Assembly (NCBI GenBank): GCA_003215545.1
Contig: QCKF01000001.1
Location: 124,001-188,000 of the forward strand
Direction: 5' to 3'
Origin: Prochlorococcus sp. AG-409-L14
GTDB taxonomy: Bacteria > Cyanobacteriota > Cyanobacteriia > PCC-6307 > Cyanobiaceae
DNA length: 64,000 bases
In this document: in pieces, positions 1 through 10,766 of the stretch
Position numbering within the stretch: the stretch's first letter is position 1
How the letters are laid out: each line of letters begins with the position of its first letter
Notes under the pieces: generated by a model
Told to the model about the DNA's origin: nothing
The model's database searches: none
What the model saw: only the letters and a program-made list of their open reading frames with translations
Position numbers and translations under genes: made by a program

Positions 1-140
1 TTAGCAACAAAGCTATGCGGTTCATAATCGCTTTGATAATCATCTGCAAAAACAGGTTCAAGGAAAATCGAAAGAACTATCAAAACTGAAAATAAAAAAT
101 GCCCTAACCGTTCGCAGAAATAAGACTTACTCGAATCCAT
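1..140 (-). CDS. N-terminal fragment of a putative exported protein (signal peptide-like MDSSKSYFCERLGHFLFSVLIVLSIFLEPVFADDY...), truncated by window edge
   Basis: Reverse-strand ATG at 140 opens a frame to position 1; hydrophobic segment followed by an AxA-like cleavage site (VFA|DD). Confidence 0.5.
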   Translation of the reverse strand, partial: MDSSKSYFCERLGHFLFSVLIVLSIFLEPVFADDYQSDYEPHSFVA

Positions 141-320
141 AAGCTCATTAAATGGTTTTCTCAACAAGAGGTTAGGACCTAATAGAGGAGGCTTTCTTGA
201 TTAAAGAAAAGGCTACTTAAGAGTTTTGTCTCTTTAAAGCTACTTAAAAGCTATTACTCTCCAAAAAAAGGGTTCCCTAACCTCCAAAGAAATGTTGTAG
301 GCAATCACGTAGAATTATAA

Positions 321-389
321 AAGCCTGTCGGTTACCTCCTAATGAGGAGGTGAGTTATATATAAAACCGGTCGGGCTTCAAAGTCCGAC
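321..389 (+). promoter_or_regulatory. Structured leader upstream of rimP-nusA-infB: nested hairpin with an alternative downstream hairpin
   Basis: acctcct-aatg-aggaggt (334-351) enclosed by aagcc..ggctt / cggtt..aaccg (321-333 with 365-378); gtcggg (370-375) can instead pair with tccgac (384-389). Confidence 0.45.
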
Positions 390-402
390 ATTTTAAGATC
401 TC

Positions 403-870
403 TTGCCCCATCCCTTGCTACCAGAACTGGAAATACTTGCCTCTGACACAGCGGCAGAGAGGGGTTATGAGGTTTGTGCTGTGCAGTTACTAACACATCA
501 CAAACCAATCACAATGCAAGTGCAAATCCGCCAAATTGGAGGAGGAGACGTTTCCCTTGACGATTGTGCTGTTTTTAGTAGCCCTATGGGAGAAGCAATA
601 GAAGTCTCACAAATTATTCAGGAAGAATATGTACTTGAAATAAGTAGTCCTGGAATTAGTGATGAGCTAAAAAATGAAAGAGACTTTAATACCTTCAAAG
701 GTTTTCCTGTTGAAGTAACTATTGAAAAAAAGAATAAATCCAAATTACAAAGCACAGGTCTATTACATGAACGGTCGAATGACCATTTACTTCTAAACAT
801 AAAAGGCAGAATGAAACGAATACCCCTGGAAGAGATAAGACAAGTGCGCCTTGTGAGCCCAACGGGGTAA
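403..870 (+). CDS. rimP: Ribosome maturation factor RimP
   Basis: MPHPLLPELEILA...YVLEISSPGIS motif; first gene before nusA; TTG start (in-frame TAA at 394-396). Confidence 0.93.
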   Translation: MPHPLLPELEILASDTAAERGYEVCAVQLLTHHKPITMQVQIRQIGGGDVSLDDCAVFSSPMGEAIEVSQIIQEEYVLEISSPGISDELKNERDFNTFKGFPVEVTIEKKNKSKLQSTGLLHERSNDHLLLNIKGRMKRIPLEEIRQVRLVSPTG

Positions 871-928
871 ACCCTTTAAGCTCAAAGATCCTCTCTTCTA
901 ACTTTTTCTTCTCTCTCACCCATCATCG

Positions 929-2365
929 ATGGCATTAGTTATTCTCCCTGGCCTCAATAACCTGATCGAAGACATCAGTGATGAGAAGAAGCTGCCTACT
1001 CAAGTTGTAGAAGCCGCACTTCGTGAAGCTCTCCTTAAGGGCTATGAAAGATATAGAAGAACCCTTTATTTAGGTTTAAATGAAGACCCTTTTGAAGACG
1101 AATACTTCAGTAATTTTGATGTAGGACTTGATCTAGAAGAAGAAGGGTATCGAGTACTTGCAAGTAAAATCATTGTCGAAGAAGTTGAAAGTGAAGACCA
1201 TCAGATAGCCCTAACAGAAGTTATGCAAGTCGCAGAAGATGCGCAAATAGGAGACACTGTTGTATTGGATGTAACTCCAGAAAAAGAAGACTTTGGAAGG
1301 ATGGCTGCTTCCACAACAAAACAAGTATTAGCTCAAAAATTACGAGATCAACAACGTCGAATGATTCAAGAAGAATTTGCCGACTTAGAAGATCCAGTCC
1401 TCACAGCAAGAGTAATTCGCTTCGAGCGTCAATCAGTAATTATGGCTGTAAGTTCTGGACTAGGCCGTCCAGAAGTAGAGGCAGAGCTTCCACGAAGAGA
1501 CCAACTACCAAATGACAATTACCGAGCAAATGCGACTTTCAAAGTATATTTAAAAGAAGTAAGTGAAATACCCCGAAGAGGCCCACAACTCTTTGTTAGT
1601 AGATCTAACGCAGGACTGGTGGTATATCTATTTGAGAATGAAGTACCTGAAATTCAAGAGGGATCTGTCCGCATTGTTGCAGTTGCTCGTGAAGCAAATC
1701 CACCCTCTCGTTCAGTAGGACCTCGGACAAAAGTCGCTGTTGACAGTATTGAAAGAGAAGTAGACCCAGTAGGGGCTTGTATTGGCGCTAGAGGTTCAAG
1801 AATTCAACAAGTAGTCAATGAACTTAGAGGAGAAAAAATTGATGTTATTCGCTGGTCCTCAGATCCAACTCAATACATATGTAATTCCCTTAGTCCTGCC
1901 AGAGTGGAGATGGTGAGGTTAGTAGATCCAGAAGGTCAGCATGCACATGTCTTGGTTCCACCGGATCAACTTAGTCTTGCTATAGGACGCGAAGGTCAAA
2001 ACGTTCGTCTTGCCGCAAGGTTAACTGGATGGAAAATTGATATTAAAAATTCACAAGAATATGATCAAGCTACTGAAGATTCAGAAGTAGCTGAACTAAT
2101 TGCTCAGCGAGAAGAAGAAGAAGCTCTGCAACGAGAAGCTGAAGAACGTTTAGCCGCTGAACAAGCTGCTAGAGCGGAGGAAGATGCACGTCTCAGAGAG
2201 CTTTATCCATTACCAGAAGACGATGAAGAATATTCAGAAGAACAAGAATCTTCAAACGAAAAAGAAGCAGAAGAATCGTCTTTAAGTCAAACTGAAATGT
2301 CAAGCGAAGAAGATTCTCTTGAACCTGATCAATCTCCCGACAAAAAAGAGGATAGGGTCCGGTGA
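929..2365 (+). CDS. nusA: Transcription termination/antitermination factor NusA
   Basis: S1/KH motifs (DPVGACIGARGSRIQQVVNELRGEKIDVI), acidic C-terminal tail. Confidence 0.97.
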   Translation: MALVILPGLNNLIEDISDEKKLPTQVVEAALREALLKGYERYRRTLYLGLNEDPFEDEYFSNFDVGLDLEEEGYRVLASKIIVEEVESEDHQIALTEVMQVAEDAQIGDTVVLDVTPEKEDFGRMAASTTKQVLAQKLRDQQRRMIQEEFADLEDPVLTARVIRFERQSVIMAVSSGLGRPEVEAELPRRDQLPNDNYRANATFKVYLKEVSEIPRRGPQLFVSRSNAGLVVYLFENEVPEIQEGSVRIVAVAREANPPSRSVGPRTKVAVDSIEREVDPVGACIGARGSRIQQVVNELRGEKIDVIRWSSDPTQYICNSLSPARVEMVRLVDPEGQHAHVLVPPDQLSLAIGREGQNVRLAARLTGWKIDIKNSQEYDQATEDSEVAELIAQREEEEALQREAEERLAAEQAARAEEDARLRELYPLPEDDEEYSEEQESSNEKEAEESSLSQTEMSSEEDSLEPDQSPDKKEDRVR

Positions 2366-2640
2366 ACCAGCAACCCGTTCTACGTCAATGCGTGGCTTGT
2401 CGAAAACGCCTGGACCGCAGGCTGCTTATACGAGTCATTCGTGATCATGAGAACGGCATTGTCCTGGGGAAGGGCATGGGCAGATCAGCCTACTTATGCC
2501 CAAATGAGTCCTGCCTGGAAGACTCGTTGCGTCGCAAGAGACTACAAAAAGCCCTGCGTTGCCAGGTACCTGTAGAGATTCTTGAGATGCTGCAAAAGGA
2601 TCTGAATCACAACATGATTCCAGACTCTGAGGCAAGATAA
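2362..2640 (+). CDS. YlxR family (DUF448) RNA-binding protein
   Basis: RQCVACRKRLDRRLLIRV...GKGMGRSAYLCP; overlaps nusA stop by 4 nt (GTGA). Confidence 0.9.
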   Translation: MNQQPVLRQCVACRKRLDRRLLIRVIRDHENGIVLGKGMGRSAYLCPNESCLEDSLRRKRLQKALRCQVPVEILEMLQKDLNHNMIPDSEAR

Positions 2641-2706
2641 AACATGACCCCACCTTGAGTGGAGTCTCGAGGTACAGATCAATCCGAGGTCCGACCGGAG
2701 AACTTA

Positions 2707-5700
2707 ATGACCAGCAGCGGCAAAATCAGAATTTATGAGCTTTCCAGGGATTTGGGACTGGAAAACAAGGACGTGCTTGACGCCGCTAACAAGCTTTCTA
2801 TTGCTGTCAAAAGTCATAGCAGTTCAATTAGTGATGAAGAAGCAAGTCGAATCAAAAAACATCTAGGGTCTAAAAGCGAATCAAAAACATCTCCTGCAAA
2901 AAGCAAACCCAAATCTGAAAAGGTTATTCTTTCGGTAAAAAAAGCTCAAACTAATAAACCCAATCAGTCAGAGATAATTAATAAAAAGCCTACTGCAAAT
3001 AAAACCACTAATTCATCAAGCAAAGCTTCTCAAGTTCTGAAGCCGAAATCGCCTCATATTGCTTCTAAACAAACATCTGAGGCACCTCAATCTCCAACGA
3101 GACCAACAAAGCCTAAAGAAAAACCCCTAATAAAAACAAAAACATCATCCGGGCCAACCGTTTCAAAGACCCCGAATAATCCTGTCACTAGGCCTACACC
3201 TCCGCCTATCAGACCAACAGTTCCCAACTCAAAAAGTATCAACAAACCTGCTTCACCGAAAAGACCTAATCTAGGAGAAAAACCACAAAGAACAAATCAA
3301 GCATCGACTAACAACTCAAAGGCTTCAAGACCTCAAGGACCGCCTATACCCCGTCCACAAATTGTCTCAAAGCCACAACAATTAGTAGGTCGTCCACAAC
3401 CAAAACGCCCTACCGCGCCTCCCCCAAGCCGCCCAGAACGAAGACGTCCTGGTATAAGCCCTAGGCCAATAGGCGGTCCTAATGAAAGGAACACAGCTCA
3501 GCGTTCACCTGGGAATAATTCAGTTCGTCCAAACCCCCCTACCAGACCTGGTACGGGGAAAGGTGGCCAAAATCGTGCCACGGGTAACTCATTAGAGCTA
3601 GTAGGAAAACCTATTAGACGCGATCGATCGAATAACAATCCACCACAACGTAATAACTCAAACAATCGACCAGGGGGACCTCCGAGACAAGGGATGCCAT
3701 CAGGAATGCGCAAACCTGTGTCACCTGGCGAGCTAATGCAACTGCAAAAGCCAACAGGCAGACCAGGTACACCGCCACCTCGGCGTCAAGATGGCTCAAC
3801 TGTTGGCCCCAAAACTGGATCAAATAGCAATACACCGACAGCCAACCGCCCTACAGCGCCAGCAACTGCTCCCAAACGTCCAGCACATCGACCTGGAGCC
3901 GCAGGTGCGCCAAGGAAGCCAGGCCGTCCTGACTGGGATGACAGCGCCAAACTTGAAGCTCTTAGAAATAAATCCCCCCAAAAACAAAGACAAAAAGTAC
4001 ACATTATTGGTGAAAATGATGATGCCCTGACTACAGAAACGAGTGGATTTGCTGGAGAGAAACAAGCTTTAGTACTTTCTGCAAGCCTTGCTCGTCCTGC
4101 AAAACCAAAGTCTGGTCAAAAAACAACTGCAAAGCCTGCTGCGGCAATGCGGAAAAGGAAGAAGGAGACCACAAGGCAAAGACAGAGGCGACGTGCAATG
4201 GAGCTACGCGCGGCTCGAGAAGCAAAACAAGTGCGTCCAGAAATGATTGTTGTCCCAGAGGCAAACCTTACTGTTCAAGAATTGGCTGACATGCTTAGTG
4301 TTGAAAGCTCAGAAATCATCAAATCACTTTTCTTTAAAGGCATTACAGCAACAGTTACACAATCATTAGATCTATCGACAATTGAAACCGTTGCAGAGGA
4401 ATTTGGAGTCCCTGTTCTTCAAGACGATGTAGAAGAGGCCGCTAAAAAAACTGCGGAAATGATAGAGGAGACCGACCTAAAACATCTCATCAAAAGACCG
4501 CCTGTGGTGACTGTGATGGGCCACGTCGACCATGGGAAAACAAGCCTTCTCGATGCCATACGCAAGGCAAGAGTTGCTGCAGGAGAAGCAGGAGGTATTA
4601 CTCAACATATTGGGGCATATCAAGTTGAGATTGATCATGCAGGATCCAAGAGAAAGCTCACGTTCCTTGATACTCCTGGCCATGAAGCTTTTACAGCCAT
4701 GCGTGCTAGAGGAACAAAAGTCACTGACGTAGCGGTACTAGTAGTAGCTGCTGATGATGGTGTACGGCCACAGACCCTTGAAGCAATTAGTCATGCAAGA
4801 GCTGCAGAGGTTCCCATTGTCGTTGCTATAAATAAAATCGACAAAGAAGGATCATCCCCAGACCGAGTCAAACAAGAATTATCTGAACAAAGTCTTGTCG
4901 CAGAAGAATGGGGTGGCGACGTAGTGATGGTGCCTGTAAGTGCAATCAAAGGAGAAAATATTGACAAACTTCTAGAAATGATCCTGCTCGTTTCAGAAGT
5001 TGAAGATCTTCAAGCAAATCCTGATCGTCTAGCCAAAGGAACAGTTATAGAAGCCCACTTAGACAAAGCAAAAGGTCCAGTAGCAACACTACTAATTCAA
5101 AACGGAACCCTTCGCAGTAGCGATGTGCTTGCAGCTGGCCCAGTACTAGGAAAGATAAGAGCTATGGTTGATGAAAATGGCGCAAGGCTCAAGCAAGCAG
5201 GTCCTTCTTGCGCAGTAGAGGCTTTGGGTTTCAATGAAGTCCCCACAGCCGGTGATGAGTTCGAAGTTTATCCAGATGAAAAATCCGCTCGATCTGTTGT
5301 TGGAGATCGAGCTACCGATGCTAGAGCGATACGCTTAGCTCAACAAATGGCTTCAAGACGAGTATCTCTCTCAGCAATATCTGGTCAAGCTAGCGAAGGG
5401 GAATTAAAGGAACTCAATATTATTCTCAAAGCAGATGTTCAGGGAAGCTTAGAAGCAATTTTGGGATCCTTAGAGCAACTCCCCAAAGATGAGGTTCAAG
5501 TAAGAGTATTGCTTTCAGCACCTGGAGAGATCACTGAAACCGACGTGGATTTAGCTGCCGCATCTGGTGCTGTAATTGTCGGTTTTAATACCTCCATGGC
5601 CTCAGGAGCTAAACGAGCTGCAGACGCCAATGGAGTAGATGTCCGAGATTATGAAGTGATTTATAAGCTCCTCGAAGATATTCAACTTGCAATGGAAGGG

Positions 5701-6021
5701 CTTCTTGAACCTGAAATGGTAGAAGAGGCTCTTGGTGAAGCAGAAGTTCGTGCAATCTTCACAATCGGAAAGAGTGCCGTAGCTGGTTGCTATATAAAAA
5801 ATGGAAAATTACAAAGAAATTGCAGAGTGAGAGTTCAACGAGCCAATCAAATTATCTTTGAGGGGGATCTTGATTCACTACGCCGAAATAAAGACGATGT
5901 CAAAGAAGTGGCAACTGGGTTTGAATGTGGAATAGGGTGTGACCGATTTGCTAACTGGAAAGAAGGCGATGTAGTCTCTGCATATAAACTTGTTACCCAA
6001 AGACGCAAATTAAATACTTAG
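2707..6021 (+). CDS. infB: Translation initiation factor IF-2
   Basis: [18 protein letters not shown]-domain; start set at ATG 2707 ([16 protein letters not shown]) rather than the GTG at 2659. Confidence 0.95.
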   Translation: MTSSGKIRIYELSRDLGLENKDVLDAANKLSIAVKSHSSSISDEEASRIKKHLGSKSESKTSPAKSKPKSEKVILSVKKAQTNKPNQSEIINKKPTANKTTNSSSKASQVLKPKSPHIASKQTSEAPQSPTRPTKPKEKPLIKTKTSSGPTVSKTPNNPVTRPTPPPIRPTVPNSKSINKPASPKRPNLGEKPQRTNQASTNNSKASRPQGPPIPRPQIVSKPQQLVGRPQPKRPTAPPPSRPERRRPGISPRPIGGPNERNTAQRSPGNNSVRPNPPTRPGTGKGGQNRATGNSLELVGKPIRRDRSNNNPPQRNNSNNRPGGPPRQGMPSGMRKPVSPGELMQLQKPTGRPGTPPPRRQDGSTVGPKTGSNSNTPTANRPTAPATAPKRPAHRPGAAGAPRKPGRPDWDDSAKLEALRNKSPQKQRQKVHIIGENDDALTTETSGFAGEKQALVLSASLARPAKPKSGQKTTAKPAAAMRKRKKETTRQRQRRRAMELRAAREAKQVRPEMIVVPEANLTVQELADMLSVESSEIIKSLFFKGITATVTQSLDLSTIETVAEEFGVPVLQDDVEEAAKKTAEMIEETDLKHLIKRPPVVTVMGHVDHGKTSLLDAIRKARVAAGEAGGITQHIGAYQVEIDHAGSKRKLTFLDTPGHEAFTAMRARGTKVTDVAVLVVAADDGVRPQTLEAISHARAAEVPIVVAINKIDKEGSSPDRVKQELSEQSLVAEEWGGDVVMVPVSAIKGENIDKLLEMILLVSEVEDLQANPDRLAKGTVIEAHLDKAKGPVATLLIQNGTLRSSDVLAAGPVLGKIRAMVDENGARLKQAGPSCAVEALGFNEVPTAGDEFEVYPDEKSARSVVGDRATDARAIRLAQQMASRRVSLSAISGQASEGELKELNIILKADVQGSLEAILGSLEQLPKDEVQVRVLLSAPGEITETDVDLAAASGAVIVGFNTSMASGAKRAADANGVDVRDYEVIYKLLEDIQLAMEGLLEPEMVEEALGEAEVRAIFTIGKSAVAGCYIKNGKLQRNCRVRVQRANQIIFEGDLDSLRRNKDDVKEVATGFECGIGCDRFANWKEGDVVSAYKLVTQRRKLNT

Positions 6022-6075
6022 AAACAATCCAGTCATAAATTCCTAAATTCTCTCAACAAAACAATTGCATATAGA

Positions 6076-6333
6076 TCATCGCCTAGGGCGATCAAGCCAC
6101 AATAAAAAACTAAATAATAAAAATGCACCTATTTGAATCGAAGCATCAGATAACGATACGCTCTCTCCAGATGCTGAGCGAGCGGTCATAATAAATAGAC
6201 CAATTGTTGCGGAGCCAAATAAAGCAATCCAAATGCCTCTTCTGAGTCCTCTTAGAGGACTCTTTGATTCTTTAAGCAACCTTTCCCTAAGGGCAGGATC
6301 CAACTTAGAGCCCATTTTCTCAGGATTACTCAA
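6076..6333 (-). CDS. Small cyanobacterial membrane protein, DUF3493-like
   Basis: 85 aa, N-terminal DPALRERLLKESKSPLRGLRR then two TM segments. Confidence 0.7.
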   Translation of the reverse strand: MSNPEKMGSKLDPALRERLLKESKSPLRGLRRGIWIALFGSATIGLFIMTARSASGESVSLSDASIQIGAFLLFSFLLWLDRPRR

Positions 6334-6374
6334 TGGATCAATAGCATGAATAGGAATGTTAGGTTCCTTTTATT

Positions 6375-6446
<72 letters not shown>

Positions 6447-6618
6447 TTGATTTAAACTTTGCCTTATCTATTTAGCACTGCTTAACAATTTCCAGATTGG
6501 ATAAAATACCAAAATAGGTACAACATCCTTAGGACATCAATCATGAAAAGACTAAACTTTGCATTAATAGCTGCAATTCCCTCAACTAGAAGCTCCTAAG
6601 TCAAGTCGAGATAAAACA

Positions 6619-8247
6619 ATGGTCTTACCCACATCTAATGAGCAAATAAAAAAGGAAAAAGGTTTCCCTCATGAAGATTCACAAGAGAAGATCTTGTTTG
6701 TAAGACTTCCATGTAATCCAATTTTTCCAATTGGACCTATCTACCTTGCAGATCATCTACATAAATGCTTCCCTAATATTTCGCAAAAGATCCTAGATCT
6801 AGCAGCTTTACCAGTACTTGATGTAGATCGTTCCTTAACTATTACTATCGATGATTTTCGTCCTTCACTAATAGTCTTCTCTTGGAGGGATATTCAAATT
6901 TATGCCCCAGTTGATGGTAGAGGAGGAAATCCACTTCAAAATTCCTTTCAAGTTTTCTATGCTCAAAACCCTTTAAAGAAACTACAAGGTGCCATAGGTG
7001 GAATAAAACTAATGACCAGTCATTATGGAGAGCTTAGACGAAATCAAAGGCTGATCAGAAAAGGCTTAAAATCTGCACGTCGCCATAACAGAAATGCAAG
7101 AGTTGTACTAGGAGGAGGAGCAGTAAGTGTTTTCTATGAACAACTTGGGAAGTCTCTACCTAAAGGAACAATTGTCTCAATTGGGGAAGGAGAACCTTTA
7201 CTTGAAAAACTTCTAAGGAATCAGGCAATAGATGGAGAAAGATGCTTTATTGTTGGTGAATCGCCAAGAGAAGGAATAATTCATGAGCAACCAAAAAGTC
7301 TCCCAAAAACTGCCTGCAACTATGAATATATTCAATCAATTTGGCCTCAATTAAACTGGTATCTTGAAGGTGGAGACTTCTATGTAGGCGTACAAACAAA
7401 AAGAGGCTGTCCTCACAATTGTTGTTATTGCGTATACACAGTTGTAGAAGGGAAACAAGTTCGAATTAACCCAGTCAAAGAAGTTATTAATGAGATGTAT
7501 CAACTATATAAGCTAGGAGTAAGGGGTTTTTGGTTCACAGATGCACAATTTATTCCTGCAAGACGTTATATAGAGGATGCGAAAGAGCTTTTAAAAGAAA
7601 TTTTGGCTGCAAACATGCAAGATATTCACTGGGCTGCATATATAAGAGCCGACAACCTAGATAAGGAATTAGCTGATTTAATGGTTGCCACAGGTATGAA
7701 TTATTTCGAGATAGGGATTACCTCAGGATCTCAAGAACTAGTTAGAAAAATGAGAATGGGGTACAATCTCAGAACAGTTCTTGAAAACTGTAAGTTACTA
7801 GCCCAGGCAGGTTATAAGGACGATATATCAGTCAACTATTCTTTTAATGTAATTGACGAAACCCCTGAAACCATAAGACAAACTATTGCTTATCATCGTG
7901 AGTTAGAAAATATATTTGGTCGGGAAAGGGTCGAACCTGCAATCTTCTTTATAGGACTACAGCCTCATACTCACCTTGAACAATATGGCTTCGAACAAGG
8001 GTTAATTAAACCTGGCTACAACCCTATGAGCATGATGCCATGGACAGCTCGAAAACTTCTTTGGAATCCTGAGCCTATGGGAAGTACTTTTGGTCGAATT
8101 TGCCTTGAAGCATTCGATAAAGATTCAGCAAACTTTGGACGAACTGTAATTGATTTACTTGAAAAAGATTATGGCATTTCTCCATTAGAAGAAGCACTGC
8201 GTGCACCACTAACTGGTCGCCGTGCCATAGCAACAGCAGTAAGCTGA
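6619..8247 (+). CDS. B12-binding-domain radical SAM protein (cyanobacterial Fe-S oxidoreductase)
   Basis: KRGCPHNCCYCVY radical SAM CxxxCxxC motif; N-terminal Rossmann-like region. Confidence 0.85.
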   Translation: MVLPTSNEQIKKEKGFPHEDSQEKILFVRLPCNPIFPIGPIYLADHLHKCFPNISQKILDLAALPVLDVDRSLTITIDDFRPSLIVFSWRDIQIYAPVDGRGGNPLQNSFQVFYAQNPLKKLQGAIGGIKLMTSHYGELRRNQRLIRKGLKSARRHNRNARVVLGGGAVSVFYEQLGKSLPKGTIVSIGEGEPLLEKLLRNQAIDGERCFIVGESPREGIIHEQPKSLPKTACNYEYIQSIWPQLNWYLEGGDFYVGVQTKRGCPHNCCYCVYTVVEGKQVRINPVKEVINEMYQLYKLGVRGFWFTDAQFIPARRYIEDAKELLKEILAANMQDIHWAAYIRADNLDKELADLMVATGMNYFEIGITSGSQELVRKMRMGYNLRTVLENCKLLAQAGYKDDISVNYSFNVIDETPETIRQTIAYHRELENIFGRERVEPAIFFIGLQPHTHLEQYGFEQGLIKPGYNPMSMMPWTARKLLWNPEPMGSTFGRICLEAFDKDSANFGRTVIDLLEKDYGISPLEEALRAPLTGRRAIATAVS

Positions 8248-8942
8248 AAATAGAGAAAAAAGCCTAAGGAAACTATAGCCAATAAACCTCCAATAGGATT
8301 ACCTTCCATACCTGCGGAGCCAATAATCCAGGAAGGTGAATTTGAAGAGATCTTAATCAATCCTGATGTAAGAAAAAACCAATTAGCAACCAATCCACCA
8401 TGAAATCCTATACAGCTCAACAAAGAGCCCCCATCAAGAATTCTCATGAAGCCTAAAACTAGGCCTAATAAAAACAACCCTAACCAAAAACTTGCCAAAG
8501 AAATCAGAGGCAAATCAAACCGAGTATGGGCCAAACTAAAAATTATAGCCTGAAGAATTATTGCCCAGCGATTCCCAAAGAACTCTCTTAATTCACCAAT
8601 CAACCACCCCCTAAAGATTAATTCCTCTAAGAATCCCACCAACAAAAACAAGAGGCTAGTATCAATAAATAATCTAAAAGAAATACCACCCAACCAAGCA
8701 ATTGAGTTGGTAACTAATAATGAAAAGAATAATAAAGAAAGTACATAAAAAGAATACAAATAACCACTAATTATATGTCTCCAAAAAATAAGACTTCTAG
8801 GGCTTCTAAGTCCTAGATCCTTGTATGGATGCTGACTCTTCCAACGAGTCTTCATCCAACTTGGCAAAGAGATTAAAAATATTAATGCAGTTATAATTGT
8901 CCCAGTAAAGTTAATATCAAATAATACATATGGAGACATCAA
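8169..8942 (-). CDS. CPBP (CAAX/abortive infection-like) family intramembrane metalloprotease
   Basis: FLEELIFRGWLIGEL and SLAHTRFDL motifs, multiple TM segments; N-terminus uncertain. Confidence 0.8.
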   Translation of the reverse strand: MMSPYVLFDINFTGTIITALIFLISLPSWMKTRWKSQHPYKDLGLRSPRSLIFWRHIISGYLYSFYVLSLLFFSLLVTNSIAWLGGISFRLFIDTSLLFLLVGFLEELIFRGWLIGELREFFGNRWAIILQAIIFSLAHTRFDLPLISLASFWLGLFLLGLVLGFMRILDGGSLLSCIGFHGGLVANWFFLTSGLIKISSNSPSWIIGSAGMEGNPIGGLLAIVSLGFFLYFQLTAVAMARRPVSGARSASSNGEMP

Positions 8943-9064
8943 GATTGAAAATATCTTAGCAACCAGCCACCCAAAACTATAAATAATGGGGAAGAAAGTT
9001 ACAGTTGGAATCCAGCGGCTTCTCTGAATAAGCCAATTATTCCAATGACCAGAGAAAAAAGTAA

Positions 9065-9403
9065 TCAGCTTTCTTTTTCAATAGAACTTGTAAGACCTTT
9101 TGACTTAAGAGACTCAGAATAAAATTCAGCAGGCTCTAAATCACAGACTATAACTAAACCAGTTCCTATATTATGAGCTTCAAGCATAACAGCAATAGCA
9201 TCCTGTTTGCTCAACTGAGGCACTACTTGCTTGAGTGTTTGAACCACATATTCCATAGTATTAACTGGGTCATTATGCAAAAGGACCTTATAAAGAGGTG
9301 AAGACTTTCGAACCTGATCTGACTGTTTTTCAACCAAAGAGGTTCCACCTAAGCTAGGAGCAGGTGTCTCTACGACCATAGAAAAAGAATTCATTACTGA
9401 CAA
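9065..9403 (-). CDS. clpS: ATP-dependent Clp protease adaptor ClpS
   Basis: PLYKVLLHNDPVNTMEYVVQTL...MLEAHNIGTGLV. Confidence 0.92.
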   Translation of the reverse strand: MSVMNSFSMVVETPAPSLGGTSLVEKQSDQVRKSSPLYKVLLHNDPVNTMEYVVQTLKQVVPQLSKQDAIAVMLEAHNIGTGLVIVCDLEPAEFYSESLKSKGLTSSIEKES

Positions 9404-9445
9404 TTTAAGGTTAAAGTATAGGTGTAATTGTTTTAAAACAATTTA

Positions 9446-10675
9446 TCAAAGCTTTTTTATTCTCTCCATAGCAATATTTACATTGTCACGACTATTAAAA
9501 GCAGACAGACGAAAATAGCCCTCACCACTTGAACCAAACCCACTGCCAGGCGTTCCAACTACATTTGCCTTTAAAAGCAAAAAGTCAAAAAACTGCCAAG
9601 AATCCATACCTTTAGGAACATTAAGCCAAACATAAGGAGCATTCTCTCCACCAAAAACTTTTAGTCCTGCCTCAGAAAGTTGATTGCGAATAATAGTGGC
9701 ATTTTCCATATAAAAAGAAACTAAGCTATTGATCTGATTACGACCTTCAATGGAATAGGCTGCATGTGCTCCTCGCTGAACAATATAACTAACTCCATTA
9801 AACTTAGTACTTTGTCTTCTATTCCAAAGACTCCATAAATCAACTTTTTCTCCATTATTTGCTACACCTTTCAAACCTTTAGGAATAACTGTAAATGCGC
9901 AACGAGTTCCTGTAAAACCAGCATTCTTAGAAAAAGAACGAAATTCAATAGCACACTCTTTTGCACCAGGGATTTCATATATTGAATGGGGTATAGATTC
10001 ATCTTGAATAAACGCCTCATATGCAGCATCAAAAAGAATCAGAGAGCCATGATCAATTGCATATTGAACCCAATTAGCAAGTTGCTCCTTGCTAGCTACA
10101 GCACCTGTTGGATTATTAGGAAAGCATAAATAAATTAAATCAACATGATTTTCTGGAATCTCAGCCTGAAATCCATTTTCTGCAGTAATTGGGATATATA
10201 ACAGCTGTTCATAACGACCAAAATCCTTAGAAATACCTGTGCGACCAGCCATCACATTACTATCCACATATACGGGGTAAACAGGGTCAGTAACTGCTAC
10301 TCGATTACTATCACCAAGTATGTCAAGAATGTTGCTACTATCACACTTTGAACCATCGGAAACAAAGATCTCATCAGGATCTATATCACATCCACGATCT
10401 TGAAAATCATTTTTAGCAATAGCTTCTCTAAGCCATAAATATCCTTGCTCCGGCCCATAACCATGAAAACCCTCAAGTGTTCCCATTTCATCTATTGCAA
10501 CTTTCATTGCATTTCTACAAGCCTCAGGAAGAGGCTCAGTCACATCGCCAATCCCTAAGCGAATAAGGTCTGCGTCAGGATGCTTGCTTGAAAAATCCTT
10601 GACCCTCCTTGCTATCTCAGGGAATAGATAACCAGCTTTGAGTTTGAGATAATTGGCATTAATCTGGACGACCAT
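9446..10675 (-). CDS. dapL: LL-diaminopimelate aminotransferase
   Basis: [13 protein letters not shown]...[34 protein letters not shown] lysine motif. Confidence 0.95.
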   Translation of the reverse strand: MVVQINANYLKLKAGYLFPEIARRVKDFSSKHPDADLIRLGIGDVTEPLPEACRNAMKVAIDEMGTLEGFHGYGPEQGYLWLREAIAKNDFQDRGCDIDPDEIFVSDGSKCDSSNILDILGDSNRVAVTDPVYPVYVDSNVMAGRTGISKDFGRYEQLLYIPITAENGFQAEIPENHVDLIYLCFPNNPTGAVASKEQLANWVQYAIDHGSLILFDAAYEAFIQDESIPHSIYEIPGAKECAIEFRSFSKNAGFTGTRCAFTVIPKGLKGVANNGEKVDLWSLWNRRQSTKFNGVSYIVQRGAHAAYSIEGRNQINSLVSFYMENATIIRNQLSEAGLKVFGGENAPYVWLNVPKGMDSWQFFDFLLLKANVVGTPGSGFGSSGEGYFRLSAFNSRDNVNIAMERIKKL

Positions 10676-10766
10676 GAAGTCTTTATAGATTCATATTCCT
10701 ATCAAAGCACCCTTGATGTCGAGAAAAGCTCTCCTACCATAAACAAAAACGAGCAGAGAGTATCTT

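Noticed and set aside
2659-2706. GTG-start extension of infB in the ORF track
   Set aside because: [16 protein letters not shown] at 2707 is the typical IF-2 N-terminus.
3498-4264. Several antisense ORFs and a +1-frame ORF within infB
   Set aside because: Mirror translations of the Pro/Arg/Gly-rich IF-2 N-terminal region; no independent support.
6543-6599. 18-aa ORF MKRLNFALIAAIPSTRSS upstream of the radical SAM gene
   Set aside because: Possible leader peptide or gene remnant but too short to support without conservation data.
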